Assembly: GCA_027625915.1 (NCBI GenBank)
Contig: JANTQA010000045.1
Coordinates: 248,001-312,000 of the forward strand
From: Anaeramoeba flamelloides
Taxonomy: Eukaryota > Metamonada > Anaeramoebidae
Direction of reading: 5' to 3'
DNA length: 64,000 bases
Shown: in pieces, positions 48,202 through 60,619 of the stretch
How positions within the stretch are numbered: the stretch's first letter is position 1
Layout of the letters: the number at the start of each line of letters is the position of its first letter
The notes under the pieces: model-generated
Seen by the model: the letters and a program-made list of their open reading frames with translations, nothing else
What the model was told of the DNA's origin: nothing
The model's database searches: none
Translations under genes and position numbers: made by a program

Positions 48202-51200
48202 ATGACAGAAATATTAGTTTGTGGAAACAACCAAAATGGGCAATTGTTGACTTTAGATGTTGGTCTTCATACTACTTGCACAGACCCAATGACAGTTACA
48301 AATCTAATAATCGAGCGGATTGGAAACAAAAATGAAATTCTCTCGATCTCAAGTGGAGCTACACAGACTGTTTTATTAACGGAGTCTGGAAAAATTTACA
48401 TTTGGGGATTGTCTTGCCAACAACAAGCAAGAATCAAAATCATTACTGAACGGAAAAAAACCAAAGAAAAAAAACGAAAAAAAAAAAACAAAAAACTGCT
48501 CAATGATACATTAAAATTCTATAAAAGCAATAACTTTATAATCGAAATTGACAAGTTTGAAAATAAAGAAGTTGAAATGATAGCCTGTGGATCGCTTCAT
48601 GCAACTTTATTAGTCGAAGGGAAAATCTATAATATTAATTTTATGTCTATGAAGCCAGATGAGATTCAAATCACAGAAATCATGTTTCCAAAAAATATCG
48701 AAATATTTGAAATATATTCCGGTGCAAATTATACACTAGCTATTGATCAAACTTCACAAGTTTGGTCTTGGGGTGTGTGTTCCAATGGGGAATTGGGGCA
48801 CGGTGAATCTGTTCAGACGATCACCAAACCAAAATTAATTGAAACCTTAGATTACGAGAAGAAAAAGTTTTTGAAAATTGCTTGTGGCGCGCAGCATTGG
48901 TTAACTCTAACAAGAAACAACGAGCTGTTTGTTTGCGGGAAAAACAAATTTGGTCAGCTAGGAATTGGTTCTTATGCAAACGCCTTAGAGCCAACACAAG
49001 TCGAATTGCCACAAGAAATCCCAAAAATATTGCTTTTAGCCTGTGGAGATGAACATAGCTTATTTTTAGATTTCAGTGGTAGCGTTTGGGGTTGCGGAAA
49101 GGGGTTTGCGATTGGGAATTCTTCAGGAGAAAATAAACCGAAATTTTGCAAATTAATTTTCCCAGATGAAGTAGTAATTGAAAATGTTTTTGCTGGTGGT
49201 GGCTATGGCCAAAGCTATTCTTTGTATTTAACAGAATTTGGGGAACTTTATTACACAGGTGGAGCAAAGGTTTTTGGGGAGATTAAAAAGGAAGAAAAAA
49301 AGCAGCCAAAATTGGTAAAAAAAAATGAAAAATTTGGTTCAAAAATGAAGATCAAGAACATAGAGAAAAATGAAAAAGAGAACAAAAATGAAAAAGAGAA
49401 AGAGAAGGAGAAAGAGAAAGAGAAAGAAGAAGAAGAAGAAAAAGAAAAAGAAAAAGAGAAAGAGAAAGAGAAAGAGAAAGAGAAAGAGAAAGAGAAAGAG
49501 AAAGATGAAATTGAAGAAATTCAAGTATTAACAAACAAAATAAAAATGTCGATGAATTACCATATCAGCCAAGTTGGGTGTGGATGGTTACATGCAGTTT
49601 TTGTTTGTGATAATTTAAGAAAAAACGAACAGATGAATCATATTTTAGAGATAAAAAAAAAGTTAAAAAAAGAAAAAAAATCAAAATTAAATAAAAATAA
49701 AAAGAAAATTAAAGAAAATAAAACAACCAAGATTGATCCAAGATTAGGCTATTTTTCGATGCTGCCAAATGTACAAATCTTATATCTTTTCACTTTTTTT
49801 AATTCTTATAGCCTCGGGAAAATTGCAACCTGCTCAAAAGATTTGTTATATTTGTCTTCGAATAACATTTTTTGGGAAACCATTTATCAGAAAAAATTAG
49901 GACCACCAAATGAGAAATCTTGCCAAATCATTGAAAATTTAAAGTACGAAAATATCGGTTGGAAAAAAGCTTATTTTGAAAGGATGAAATTAAGAAGAAA
50001 GGAACCAAAAAAGTCAGATTACTTAGAAACTTCATTTTTTTCCAAAGTTTATAATAAATTGAATTTCAAAAAAAAAGATTCGAGACTTTTATTATTAGGA
50101 TTAGATGCTGCTGGGAAAACAACAATTTTATACCAATTGAAACTTGGTGAACTTGTAATGACTATACCAACCATAGGTAAATGTTTTTTTTTTTTTTTTT
50201 ATAGCTTTTGATTATTTCATTCTTTATTTTGAAAGAATAATTTTCTAGATGAAATCCAAAAATTTCAAAGTATAACAATTTTTTTTTGATAATTCCAATT
50301 CAATTTTTTTGAAAACTAAAAAAAGTTTAAAATAAACTCCAGTTAGCTCAAAATGTCCCATCCAAAAATGAAAAATTCACTTTTTTTTTCAGAATCCACC
50401 AAACTTCGATTGTTTAGAAATCCGAGAAATAATAAACTTCGTATTAGAGTCGATAATTATAAACGAAACGCCTGAACAAACCATAAATTTCAAAAAAAAA
50501 AAAATGTTAAAAAAATTTTTGGGCCACCTTTCATTGAAACATCTCGTGCAAAATTTTCTATTTCTTTAGGAAATTAAAATTTTTGACAATAAGATTTTTT
50601 ACTTGTAAATGTATGAATTTTAAAAGAACCTACAAAACCACAATTTTCTTAATGTTAATTTGGAGTTTTAAACATTTTTTTTTTCAAAAATATACTTTTT
50701 AAAAAAACATAAAAAAGAAAAGAAGAAAAAAAAAAAGCAAAACAAAAAGAAAAATACAAAAGAAACAATTACAAAACTAGAAAAAATGATCAGATCTAAA
50801 AATTGAAATTTTATAGTTTGAGAAGAATAATGAATTAAACTCATAGAATATGTTCTATTTCTTGAATAATACTGGGATCCTTTGACTGAAAAAGAGTTTA
50901 CTTCAAATGACTATGTTTATTCGTTCTTTAAATTATTGAGATTAACAGAGTAAGGGGTTAGTGCCACCCCGAAATGGTCTCTAATTAAAGTGTGTTGGAA
51001 CTGAAGTTAAATTAAACTCCAATTCAAAATCTTTTATCACACCAAAATTCATATTTTGAAAAAAAAAATATTTACAAATAAATTGTATGAGAAATAATAA
51101 ATCAGAACTACTCACTAATTGAATTGTTAACATTTTTTTGAAGATAACAATCCGCCATAAAACAAAACAATAAATAATTGTCAAACAAAATAAAAAAAAT

Positions 51201-54200
51201 ACTCTGTTAAAAATTTTTCGATGAAGGGATCAGTACTCTACGACAAAAAGGCAAAATTTTCAAATATTTTATTGGTTATATTCTATACTTACGAATTTTG
51301 TTGATTCCAAGTTTCAAAAAAATCTGATCGACTAAGAAAACCATAAAAGAAAATTAATTTAGTGAGAAAAGAAATTTTTTTTTTTCCATTTTTTATGAAA
51401 GAGAAAAGAATTAAAATTCATTTTATTTGAAGCATTATAAAAAGTTTTTACCCTGTTTATTACCATTTTCATCATTATTTCACCAATAAAAATTCTTTGT
51501 TACCTTGAATATTAAAATAAAAGAAGCTTTTTTCTTTTTTGAGATAATTCTTTTTGGTTAACCAAAAAATTGAATTATTTATTCAACTTATGAAAAATAT
51601 TTATATATATTTTTTATAAGGATAGTTATAATCTATTAAAGTTTTAAAGTCATTTACAAATTTTCACTTAGAAATTGTGTTTTTGTACTCAAGATGAAAT
51701 TCGATTTTTCCAAATAAAATTTTCTAAAAGATATTGGGGAATAAAGTAATTTTATCATCAAAATTCAAAATCATTTTTTTTCTAAAAAAATATGATTTAT
51801 TTTGTTATAAGGATTCTTGTGAATAAGACCAAACAATTTGTTAAAACAATTTTAAAAATTGATATTTTTTTTTCATTTTTTGAAAACAAGAAAACGACTT
51901 TTTTCAAACTTTAAAGAATAAAAAATTTTTACTTAAGGAAATAAGTACATTTTGACAAATTTTGAGTGCCACCATTTATGTCAAACTGAATTCTTCAAAT
52001 CATTTCTTTAACCTAAATATAATTGATATTATAATAAATACGAGAGTGCCAAATATCCATAGTATAAGATATATTCATTTCAACAAAAAAATGGAATTCA
52101 AAAAAATTAAAAGATTGATCAAGAAAAAATAAAATAAAATCGTTTATTTCTTTAACTTATCTGTAACATTTGATACAATTACTTCTTCTTAATTTGATTT
52201 TATTTTTAATTCTTCATGGAAATACTTTTGTTTGTAAAATTTTTGAGAAAAAAATTACTTTTTTATTTCTAAAGAATTTCCAAAATGAAGTTTAAAAATT
52301 CGATTTTGATTTTATTCATCTAATTCTTGATTGGGTACAGAAAATAATTTTTTTTTTTAAATTCCCCTCAAGAAATTAAGTTTTATTGGTCTTATTTATT
52401 TATTTTGATATTATTTATTTACCATAAAATTGAGAACTAAAAATAATTCTGAATCTGATTGAAATTTTTCTATATTTTTCTTTTTCTTTGGTTTAAATCT
52501 TTGTAACAGTTTTTTGATTCCAAGAATTCAACCTCTTTATTTTAATTTTTGAAATAGTATTATTTGTTTTTGCTTGGTTTGTTAAAAATATTTGAAAAAA
52601 GAATTCTGAAAGCAAATTTGTAAAAAAATGTTTTGTAAAATAATAATAAATAGTAATCGGGTGAAAAATTCAAGGTTATAAATTGTTTGGATTCATAAAA
52701 ATTAAAAAGAAACAAATACTCGAAAATAGACTTTTATCAATTTTTTTTTTTTTCATTCTTGATTTCTACAAATTTATCTAGAAAAGGTAATCTTTTGTGT
52801 TTTGTCTTCTAAAAGATAATATTTGTTTCAAATACACACCTTTTTGGGGTATATTTTTTTGGTTTACTGTTTGGTTAATTTCAAGCATTCGTATAAACAC
52901 ATTTATATATCCAAAACCTAAATTAATAAAAAAACCAAAAATTTTATCAAAAAAAATTTTCAAAAAATTGAAAAATTAAAGATTCAACTCTGAATTACTT
53001 TGGGTCCGCTTTCTTTTCAAAAATAGAGCAGCGAGTGATGTTTTGGTTTCAAAGTTTCAATATCTGGTGGCACTCAAAAAATATTTTTTCAGTAAGAGTT
53101 TCAACAATTAAAATTTTTCAAAATCGTAAAATCTACTTACTTCCTTAATAGATCTCAATTTTATTGCAAAAAAAATTGTTAAACTTCTATCAAATATTCA
53201 TTTACTAAATCACTATACCACAATTAGTTTTATTGGCTGAGATTTGAATTGAAATATTAATTATTAAAAAGAATGACTAAATAAAAATTTTTCTTTCAAA
53301 ATCAAGACTTTTCAACATAAAACGAAAAATATGTTTTCCCATTTTCAAGAATTAAATTATTAATAAAAATAAACAAAAATTCAAAACTTTCCACACAGCT
53401 AAAAGGTCCAAACAATCACAATAATACAATTTCCTTCAAATTGGAGAAAATTTTGATTATTTGTAAAATAAGAAAATCTTTTTTTCATCTTTTAGTTTTT
53501 GTTTTCATTTCATTTTTTGAATTACGTAACTTGTTTCGTTTGATCAAAATTTTTTTTAGATTGGTTTATATTATGTTAAAGTTGAGTTGTTCCAAATAGA
53601 AGAACTCAAATAAAATTAATTGACAGTTTCTAATCATTTGATCCATCAACATTCCTAATAGAATTTAAACATATTTACCAATGCACCTTTTTGCTATGCT
53701 CTCTCCAAAATTTTTAACACACCCTTGGTAATTTATTAGTATTGGTAATTGTTTATTTTTATTTTTGTGAGTATTGTCATTTATAAAAAAGTGTTAATAT
53801 TTCAATTAGTGAATGGTTCTAATTTGGTATTTCTTCTTGAACAGATTAAATAAGTTTTTTTTCTTCACAAATTGATTTTTCATGTGTTAAGAATTTTGAA
53901 TTGGGGCTTAATAGGCCACCTTTTTTCGTTTTATATTTGAAACACGCGAATTTTGGATTTCAAAAAATAGACTCAAATTAACAAATTGTTTTGATGAGGT
54001 TAACTCATCCATTCCATAAGTCGAAATACAACTTACAAAATAATTATTTTTATGGATCTTGACCAGATTTCATTTTATTTTTAAAAAAAACTACTTCCTT
54101 AAAAGATATATTGTTAAGGGTTAAATCTAAAAAAAAATACTTAATCTGGTAAAGAGATAATTTTGAAGTGGCTAAATTTGGATTTTCTAATTCAAAGTGT

Positions 54201-57200
54201 GTTTAGACACTATTATAGTGTCTAGAAATAATAATTAGAAGTATTTTAAAATTAATTTAGTTTTCTAAAATCTTGGAGAATTGAGATCAAAAAAAATGTA
54301 TTGGTAATTTTGTTTTAATTTATTAGCAATTATTGATCGATCAAATAGTTAGATACTATAAACTAATTTTATTAGGGGTTTTATATTGGAATTTAATGAT
54401 TATGCTTTAATCAAGACTTTAGTGGTTGGTATATCGCACAAATTATTTTCCAGTGGGATCTAAGAAGGAAAAAATGAAATATTTTTACTAAATTTGTCTG
54501 TTACTCGAATATCAAAAAATGAAAAGAAAAAATTTTTTTAATTAAAAACAATAATTTTCTTTTTTTCAGGATTTTGTTTTTGATCTCAAATGTAGATTCT
54601 CGCAATTTTATGATTTTTCACTCACAATATAGGACTAATCGCAATTTTTTCAGATTTTATCGTAAATATATTACTAATATCGTGATAATACATGTTATTT
54701 TCAAAACCTCTAAAATTTTTCGATAAATGGTTTTTATTACAAAACTTTTCCACCTCTGTTCTTTATTACCCCCCCCCATCTAAACCCAATAATTATATAT
54801 TAAAAATAATTTTAATTTAATTATTTTTTTTACAAAAACAAACAATTAAATAAAAACTTATTATCAATTTTTATATCATAGGATTTAATGTTGAAACTAT
54901 AGAACATGGTAATGACCGTTTTACAATATGGGTAAGTTAGTTAACCTCTTTTTTTCAATTCCTTTCCCTTCTCTTTTTCTTAACAATACTTTGTAGGTTT
55001 TAAAAAAATCATTGTAGTTTTCGATTTAATAATTTTAACATATTTTTTTAATTTTTTTAATTTTAGAATTAATTAATCCTAAAAAATTTTGTTTTGATTG
55101 ATCAATCGTAAAAAAAATTATAAAGAATGGATGCTTTTGTAAATAATATTAATTATACAAATAAAAATAAAAACTATAATAAAAGCACTAATCAATAATA
55201 TTCATTCAAATAAAAAAAAAAAAACTTTTTTAATAATTCAAATCAAAAATTCATTATTAAAGCATATATAAAAAAAAACTAAGTTCACTTCAAGTACTTT
55301 TTGATTCAGGATTTAAAAGTGTTTTAAAAAAACGAAAATATTATTAGTCTAACAATTACTATTTTAATACTGAACGAAAATGAATTATTCCCTAATTAAC
55401 TTCAAATGAATTTACAATTATTAATGAAAAGAGTAATTTTCTGAGACACTTCCTTATTTTCAATAAAGCTTTACGAATAGCTTACAAATTTTTTTTATCA
55501 AAACCCTTTTTTAGTTCAATACAAAACCAAAAGTTATAAAATTCAGATTTTTAAAACAAAATTTTTTAGGCAAATCTGTTATGATAATTAAAATTACGTT
55601 CTTTATTTGTTCGATTTGGAAACAATCACTGTCTTTATTGTTTTGGTTTGGAAACAATCACCTTGTTATGTTACGAGTTTGGCCTGGTAGAACGAGAAAT
55701 ATGATATTGTTCGAAGTGATATAAAATGATATTGAGGAGTTCCAAGAACAAAGATAAATATCCTCTTAGCACCAGAAAAAAAACTCATATTTTGAGTCTT
55801 TAAGAGGATCCAAAACGACGAAATACATAGGTGATTGTTTAACAAATGAAACAATATGAGGTGCGTTTTATTTTTTGGAACTCGAGATCTAACTTAAAAC
55901 AAAAAACAAAACAAATTTAAACAAGTAAAAGCTAGTTTGTTATTTGAAAAAGAAGGTTTGCAAGAACTTTTTTTTGAAAGGATCTTTTTCTATCAATGGA
56001 GTCATCGTAAACATTGAAGTTAAATTTTACATTTTCATAATTGGAGACAAAACTTGATTTAAATTTGATAGAGACAAACTAGTTCGTCCAACTTTTCAAT
56101 GATTCTCTAATCTCCCCTTTTATTTCACGCTTTTTAAGAAATATCTTAAGGCGATCAAACATAAAATTTGCATCTACTTGAAGTGTTCTTAACAATGAAT
56201 GATTTTGAACGATTCCTCTAAAAATTTCTTGGCTTGACGTAGCAAAAAAAAATGTTTTTTTTTATAATTTTTTTCTAAATTTTGTAATTATATTTTTTTC
56301 ATCTTTTGAAATTCTTCTATAAATGGTCTTCTTTCTCTTGAAGAAAAAAGAGAACAAAATTTTTTTATTATTTACAAATGATATTGATTTCTTTTGAAAC
56401 AAAAACTAAAAATGTTGTTTGATTTTTGTCATTGCTTTTAAACAAAGAAAGGGGATCCATTCAATTTCCAAACCTTTATGAGAAAATTGAAGGACTTTTT
56501 TCTTTTTGTACCTATTGAACAAATAATTGTGTGACTTGAACCAAATTAATTTTCCAATTTCGTAAATCCTTGAGCGCGGCGATCTTTTTGGATTTATGAG
56601 ATTAAAAAAGTCTTACAAAAATTGGTTAAAAACTTCTAAAATAACTTTAAATATCATTTTTAGGGTCAAAATTATGAATAAAATACTTCTTATTTTCCCC
56701 AAATTGGTTAGAATTGAAAAGAAAAGATCAGAAAAATTTCAAACTTTGCCTAATAACCTAAGAATTTCCCAAAATCTTTCCACAACGATACAATACTATC
56801 CTAAACTTTTTTGTGAAGCAATCTCTTTTATATCAGTAGTTGTCTAGAATTATAGACTTTTATTTTCCCAAATAAAAAGTTTGAGTTTAAATAAAAAAAA
56901 CCTCTTTTATTTACTTTCTTCTTTTTATTATTATTATTATTTAGCTATTTTCCAATTAAAGTAGTTAGTTTTTTTTTATTTTAATTTTCTATTTGTACTT
57001 TTTATCATTGTTCTGATTAATCGGCATGAATATCAGAGGCTATATAGTTGATGGGTTGGTGATTTTTTTAAAATTGTGACAATACTAATTTTTTGAAAAA
57101 ATGCCTTAATCATTTACTGAATGAAAAATAATAAATTCTTAATACGAGTATATTTTAGTGATAATTGAGCGAAATTATCCTTTAAAGAAAATTTATTTCT

Positions 57201-58698
57201 TAAAAAAAAAAAAAAAAAACACTTTTAGCTTTTTCATAATTTAAAAGAAGAAAGTCAAATCAAAGAACAGATTTTACTTTTATTATTTAAAAATTATATT
57301 TTTTTTTATTGTTAATTAAAAGAAGTGATTAAACAGAATTACTCCCTATTTACCGTTAGGTTTTTTTTAATTTGAGAAATAAACCGAAAATTTATTTAAT
57401 TTTCGGTTTATTTCTCAAATTAAAAAAAACCGCCGTTAGCTTTTCCAGAATTTAAAAGAATTGAGTAAAATCTTTGATTTTTCTCTATTCTTTTGAATTC
57501 TGGAAAAGCTAGGCACTCTACGGCACTTTCAGAAACCATAAATTAGTATTTAAAGTTTTTTAGCCTAGCTATAATGTCAGCAAATATATAACTCGTAAGT
57601 AAACGTTTTTCTTTAAAAAATGAAAAGAGCAAATTTTATTTTTAAACAAAGACCAGAAAAAGAGAAATAAAAGCAAGAGATTAAAAGAGATTAAAAAAAT
57701 AACAAAAAAATTTTAAACTTATTTTTTTTAAAAAGTTATATTTTGAGCTGATAGTATTGAATGGGCTGGTGGTTGTTTCCTTTTATGTTACTTATTTTGA
57801 AAATTTGAGAGCCACAACCATCCTATCAATTGTTTTTAAATACGTATTTTACGTGAAAGAAGTAGATCCAATTTCAAGAAATTGCCACCATACTTGACAG
57901 AAGTTAGTCCCAGTATAAAGTATTATTACTATACTTTCCATATGTTAATCCCATTACAAAACAATTACATATAAGAAGTAGCAAATTGTAAAAATTCTTT
58001 CTCTTCTTCAATACTCTTTCCAACTGAATTAGAACCACATATTGCTTATTTTTCTTTTCTACTTTTTAATTAAAACAAAAAGGAAAAAAATAGAAATTCT
58101 TTTTTTCATAAGAAAAAAAAGGAAATTAAACAAAAGTAAATGGAAAAATAATAAAAATATTATATTTTTATTGGAATTATTAATTTTTATTTTATTTTTC
58201 ATTTTAATAAACATTTATAATTTTATTTTTGTTTAGTCTTAAATTATCTTTTCTGAAAAAGAAAAATAAAAGAAAGAATAAAATTCAACAAAATTTTCTC
58301 GTTAATAAAACATTTAAAATATTAAAAACATCAAAACCTTATATTTGTTATATTCATAGGATGTTTGTGCAGGTCTCCGAATAAGGCCACTTTGGCGTCA
58401 TTATTATTCAAATACACAAGCAATTATTTGGGTTATTGATACTCACGATACTTACAGGGAAAGGATTAATGAATCGTATGAATGGTTAATGACTGTTATA
58501 AATGATGATCAAATAAAAATGTTACCTTTATTAGTATTTGCAAATAAAATAGATCTTCCAAATTCAATGAGCAAAGAAACCATTATACATGAATTACAAT
58601 TAAACAATCTTGATATTCCTTGGTATGTCCAACCTTGTTGTGCCCGTACATGCGAGGGATTATACGAAGGCTTGAATTGGTTACAATCTCAAATTTAA
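48202..58698 (+). CDS. RCC1-repeat, F-box and ARF-family GTPase fusion protein
   Basis: Three exons: 48202-50176, 54882-54931 and 58360-58698, about 787 residues in all. Both junctions keep phase and rebuild an unbroken ARF core ([24 protein letters not shown]). Donors are GTAAAT and GTAAGT; acceptors are CATAG. Residues 1 to about 360 hold RCC1-type blades ([30 protein letters not shown]), with a last blade ([11 protein letters not shown]) after a K/E-rich repeat. An F-box follows at about 515-565 ([17 protein letters not shown] to [11 protein letters not shown]). The C-terminal ARF domain starts near 625: P-loop GLDAAGKTT, switch [24 protein letters not shown] for guanine specificity and GLYEGLNWL. 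The F-box suggests a link to an SCF ubiquitin ligase and RCC1 propellers usually bind proteins. Switch II reads DVCAGL instead of DVGGQD, so the catalytic Gln is missing. Being internal, the GTPase lacks the N-terminal myristoylated helix. Confidence 0.85.
50334..50680 (+). repeat. dispersed repeat of about 360 bp, copy 3
   Basis: Same ordered blocks as 24329-24690: AAACTCCA, CCAAAAATGAAAAATTCAC, ATTGTTTAGAAAT, CCTGAACAAACC, poly-A, CCTTTCATTG, TGGAGTTTTAAACA. It lies near the start of intron 1 of the fusion gene. Confidence 0.65.
51933..53148 (+). mobile_element. 1.2-kb TIR element, copy A (within intron 1)
   Basis: Bounded by inverted ends TTAAGGAAATAAGTA and TACTTACTTCCTTAA, each followed inward by a GAGTGCCACCA word in inverted orientation. 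It aligns over nearly all its length with 59035-60480 (same strand) and 29226-30640 (opposite strand). It has no long open frame, so it is non-autonomous. This copy lacks the insertions that interrupt the other two and serves as the reference. Confidence 0.75.
54932..58359 (+). other. 3.4-kb intron 2 of the RCC1-F-box-ARF gene
   Basis: Begins GTAAGT and ends CATAG. It contains the twin palindromes at 57358-57510 and no recognisable gene. The open frame at 56596-56847 shows no family resemblance. Confidence 0.75.
57358..57510. repeat. twin palindromes, fold-back family
   Basis: Two adjacent inverted repeats. The first (57358-57431) pairs AATTTGAGAAATAAACCGAAAAT with its complement. The second (about 57438-57510) pairs AGCTTTTCCAGAATTTAAAAG with its complement. 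The neighbouring words GGCACTCTACGGCAC and GTTAG echo sequences beside the palindromes at 38.2-39.1 kb, so these belong to one family. Confidence 0.75.
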
Positions 58699-59034
58699 TA
58701 AAATTAAAAGAAATAAATTCTAGATCAAAAAAAAAAAAAAAATTACAAAACATATTATTAGAGCACTCTTCTCCAAAAATTTTAAATAACTTTAAAATTG
58801 ATTTTTTAATGATTTTAAAAATTATATTAATACAAAGATAATTTAATTATTCCTTAATTGCCCTGATTTTTTCTAAATCCTTTTATTTTATTTGCCTTCT
58901 TTAAATTTCTATTTTGTTTTTATAATGATATTAATTTTGAGGTCTATTAATATAACTACAATCTTTAAATTAAAATCTCCAGTTTAATGGATTACAAATG
59001 AAAAAAAAAAAAAAAAAAAATTATTTGTTTATTT
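58699..59034. other. 3' flank of the fusion gene
   Basis: AT-rich with poly-A tracts at about 58726-58741 and 59002-59020. A polyadenylation signal is probable but cannot be chosen among many AATAAA-like words. Confidence 0.4.
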
Positions 59035-60480
59035 TTAACGTAGTAGGCACATTTTACCAATTTTCGAGTGCCCCCATTTAGGCGAACAGAATTCTTCAAA
59101 TAATTTCTTTAGCCAAATATATTAATATTTTAATAAAAAAAGGAGAATGGAATATATCCTAGTATAATATATTTACATACCGATTAAAAAATAGAAATCA
59201 AGTAATTGAAAAAATTGATCAAGAAAAAATAAAAAAACACATTTATTTCTTGATTTTATATTTAATATTTGATACAATTTCTTCTTTAATTGGTTTTATT
59301 TTTAATTCTTCATGGGAATATTTTTTTTGTAAAATTTTTGAGAAACAAATTACTTTTTATTTCTAAAGAATAACCAAAATGATTTAAAAATGCATCTTTT
59401 AATTTAATTCTTCTAATTCTAGTTTTAAACAGAAAAATAGCATACTTTTTTGTATTCAACTTAATAAAGGATTTATTGGAGAAATTCGTTTGATTTTAAA
59501 AGTTTTTATTTTGTTCTCAATTGTAAAACCCAAAATAATTCAAATTTTTATTTGAAATTTCTAACCAATTTCTCTTTTTCTTTTGATTTGGGGTTTTTAG
59601 ATTCATTTTTTTGGATTTCAAGAATTAAAATCTTTTACTTTAATATTTGAAAGTAATATACTTTCCTTGGTTAATTTTTCCAAAAATATTTGAAAAAAGA
59701 ATTTTGAAAGTAAATTTGTAAAAAGATCTTTTGTTAAATAATAATATAATATATAAATGGTGGGAGAAATTGAATAAAATTTCTTGTTTTTTCCCATACA
59801 AATAATAGAAAATAAAGGTGAAAAATATCACAAAATATAGATACAGTCAGTTTCAAATTTAAGGCACAAACTTCAACGAAATTTTAGGCACAAAAAAAAT
59901 CTCAAATTAAGGAACAAAATTTGAAATTTTTTTTTACACAAATTATTTTTCTAGAATCTGAATTTAGTGCCTTAATTTGAGATTTTTTTTACCTTAAATT
60001 TCCTTGAAAGTTTGTGTCTTAAAAGTGGAACTGACTGTATTTCGAATTATTATTTTTTTTTTTGATTTCTTAATTTCAATAAGTTCGTTTGGAAGAGTTA
60101 AATTTATTGTTTATTCTCTTAGAAAAAAAAAAAAAAATAGATTTACTATGAATACACACCTTTTCAGATCTATATTTTTTTTTGGTTTGTTATGTGATTT
60201 ACTCCAAGCATTCATATTTACACGTTTCTATTTCCAAAACATACTTTAATAAATCCAAAAAGTTAATCAAAATAAAATACTCAAAAAATTATAAAATATC
60301 AGAGTCAGCTCTGAATTAAATATTTCATACCAGTTGAATTTGATTATTTTGACAAATTGAGTAATTAATGATCTTTTAGTTTCAAATTTTTAATATCATG
60401 AGGCACTAAAAAATTCTTTTTCTCAGTAAAACTTTGTAATTAAAATTTTCAAAAATTGAAAAATGTTACTTCTTATTTAA
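59035..60480 (+). mobile_element. 1.2-kb TIR element, copy B, with a MITE nested inside
   Basis: Parallels copy A from the TACATTTT/GAGTGCC start through GGAATTCTTCAAA, TTTTTAATTCTTCATGG and CAAGCATTC blocks to the TCAGTAA end. Its ends are more decayed than those of copy A. MITE copy 9 interrupts it, so this element was in place before that MITE jumped. Confidence 0.65.
59844..60037. mobile_element. MITE copy 9, nested in the 1.2-kb element
   Basis: Starts CAGTCAGTTTC after TA and ends GGAACTGACTG before TA. Arms are well kept. The surrounding element continues on both sides, so the insertion is younger than its host. Confidence 0.82.
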
Positions 60481-60619
60481 ATATAAATAATCCCTTAAGT
60501 AACTAATAAACATAAAAAAATCTTCCAGCAACTTTAATAGCATAAAAATACCTGTATCTTGAAATTGAAAAACTAATTAATAAATTTGATTACTACAAAA
60601 AAGTGTCTTATTTTTAATA

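Larger units (their letters stand above)
50177..54881 (+). other. 4.7-kb intron 1 of the RCC1-F-box-ARF gene
   Basis: Unusually long against the 120-400 base introns elsewhere in the window. It contains the 360-bp repeat (50334-50680), the 1.2-kb TIR element copy A (51933-53148), and a block at 54160-54275 related to 26645-26780. No independent gene is recognisable inside it. A run of nine C lies near 54768. Confidence 0.75.
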
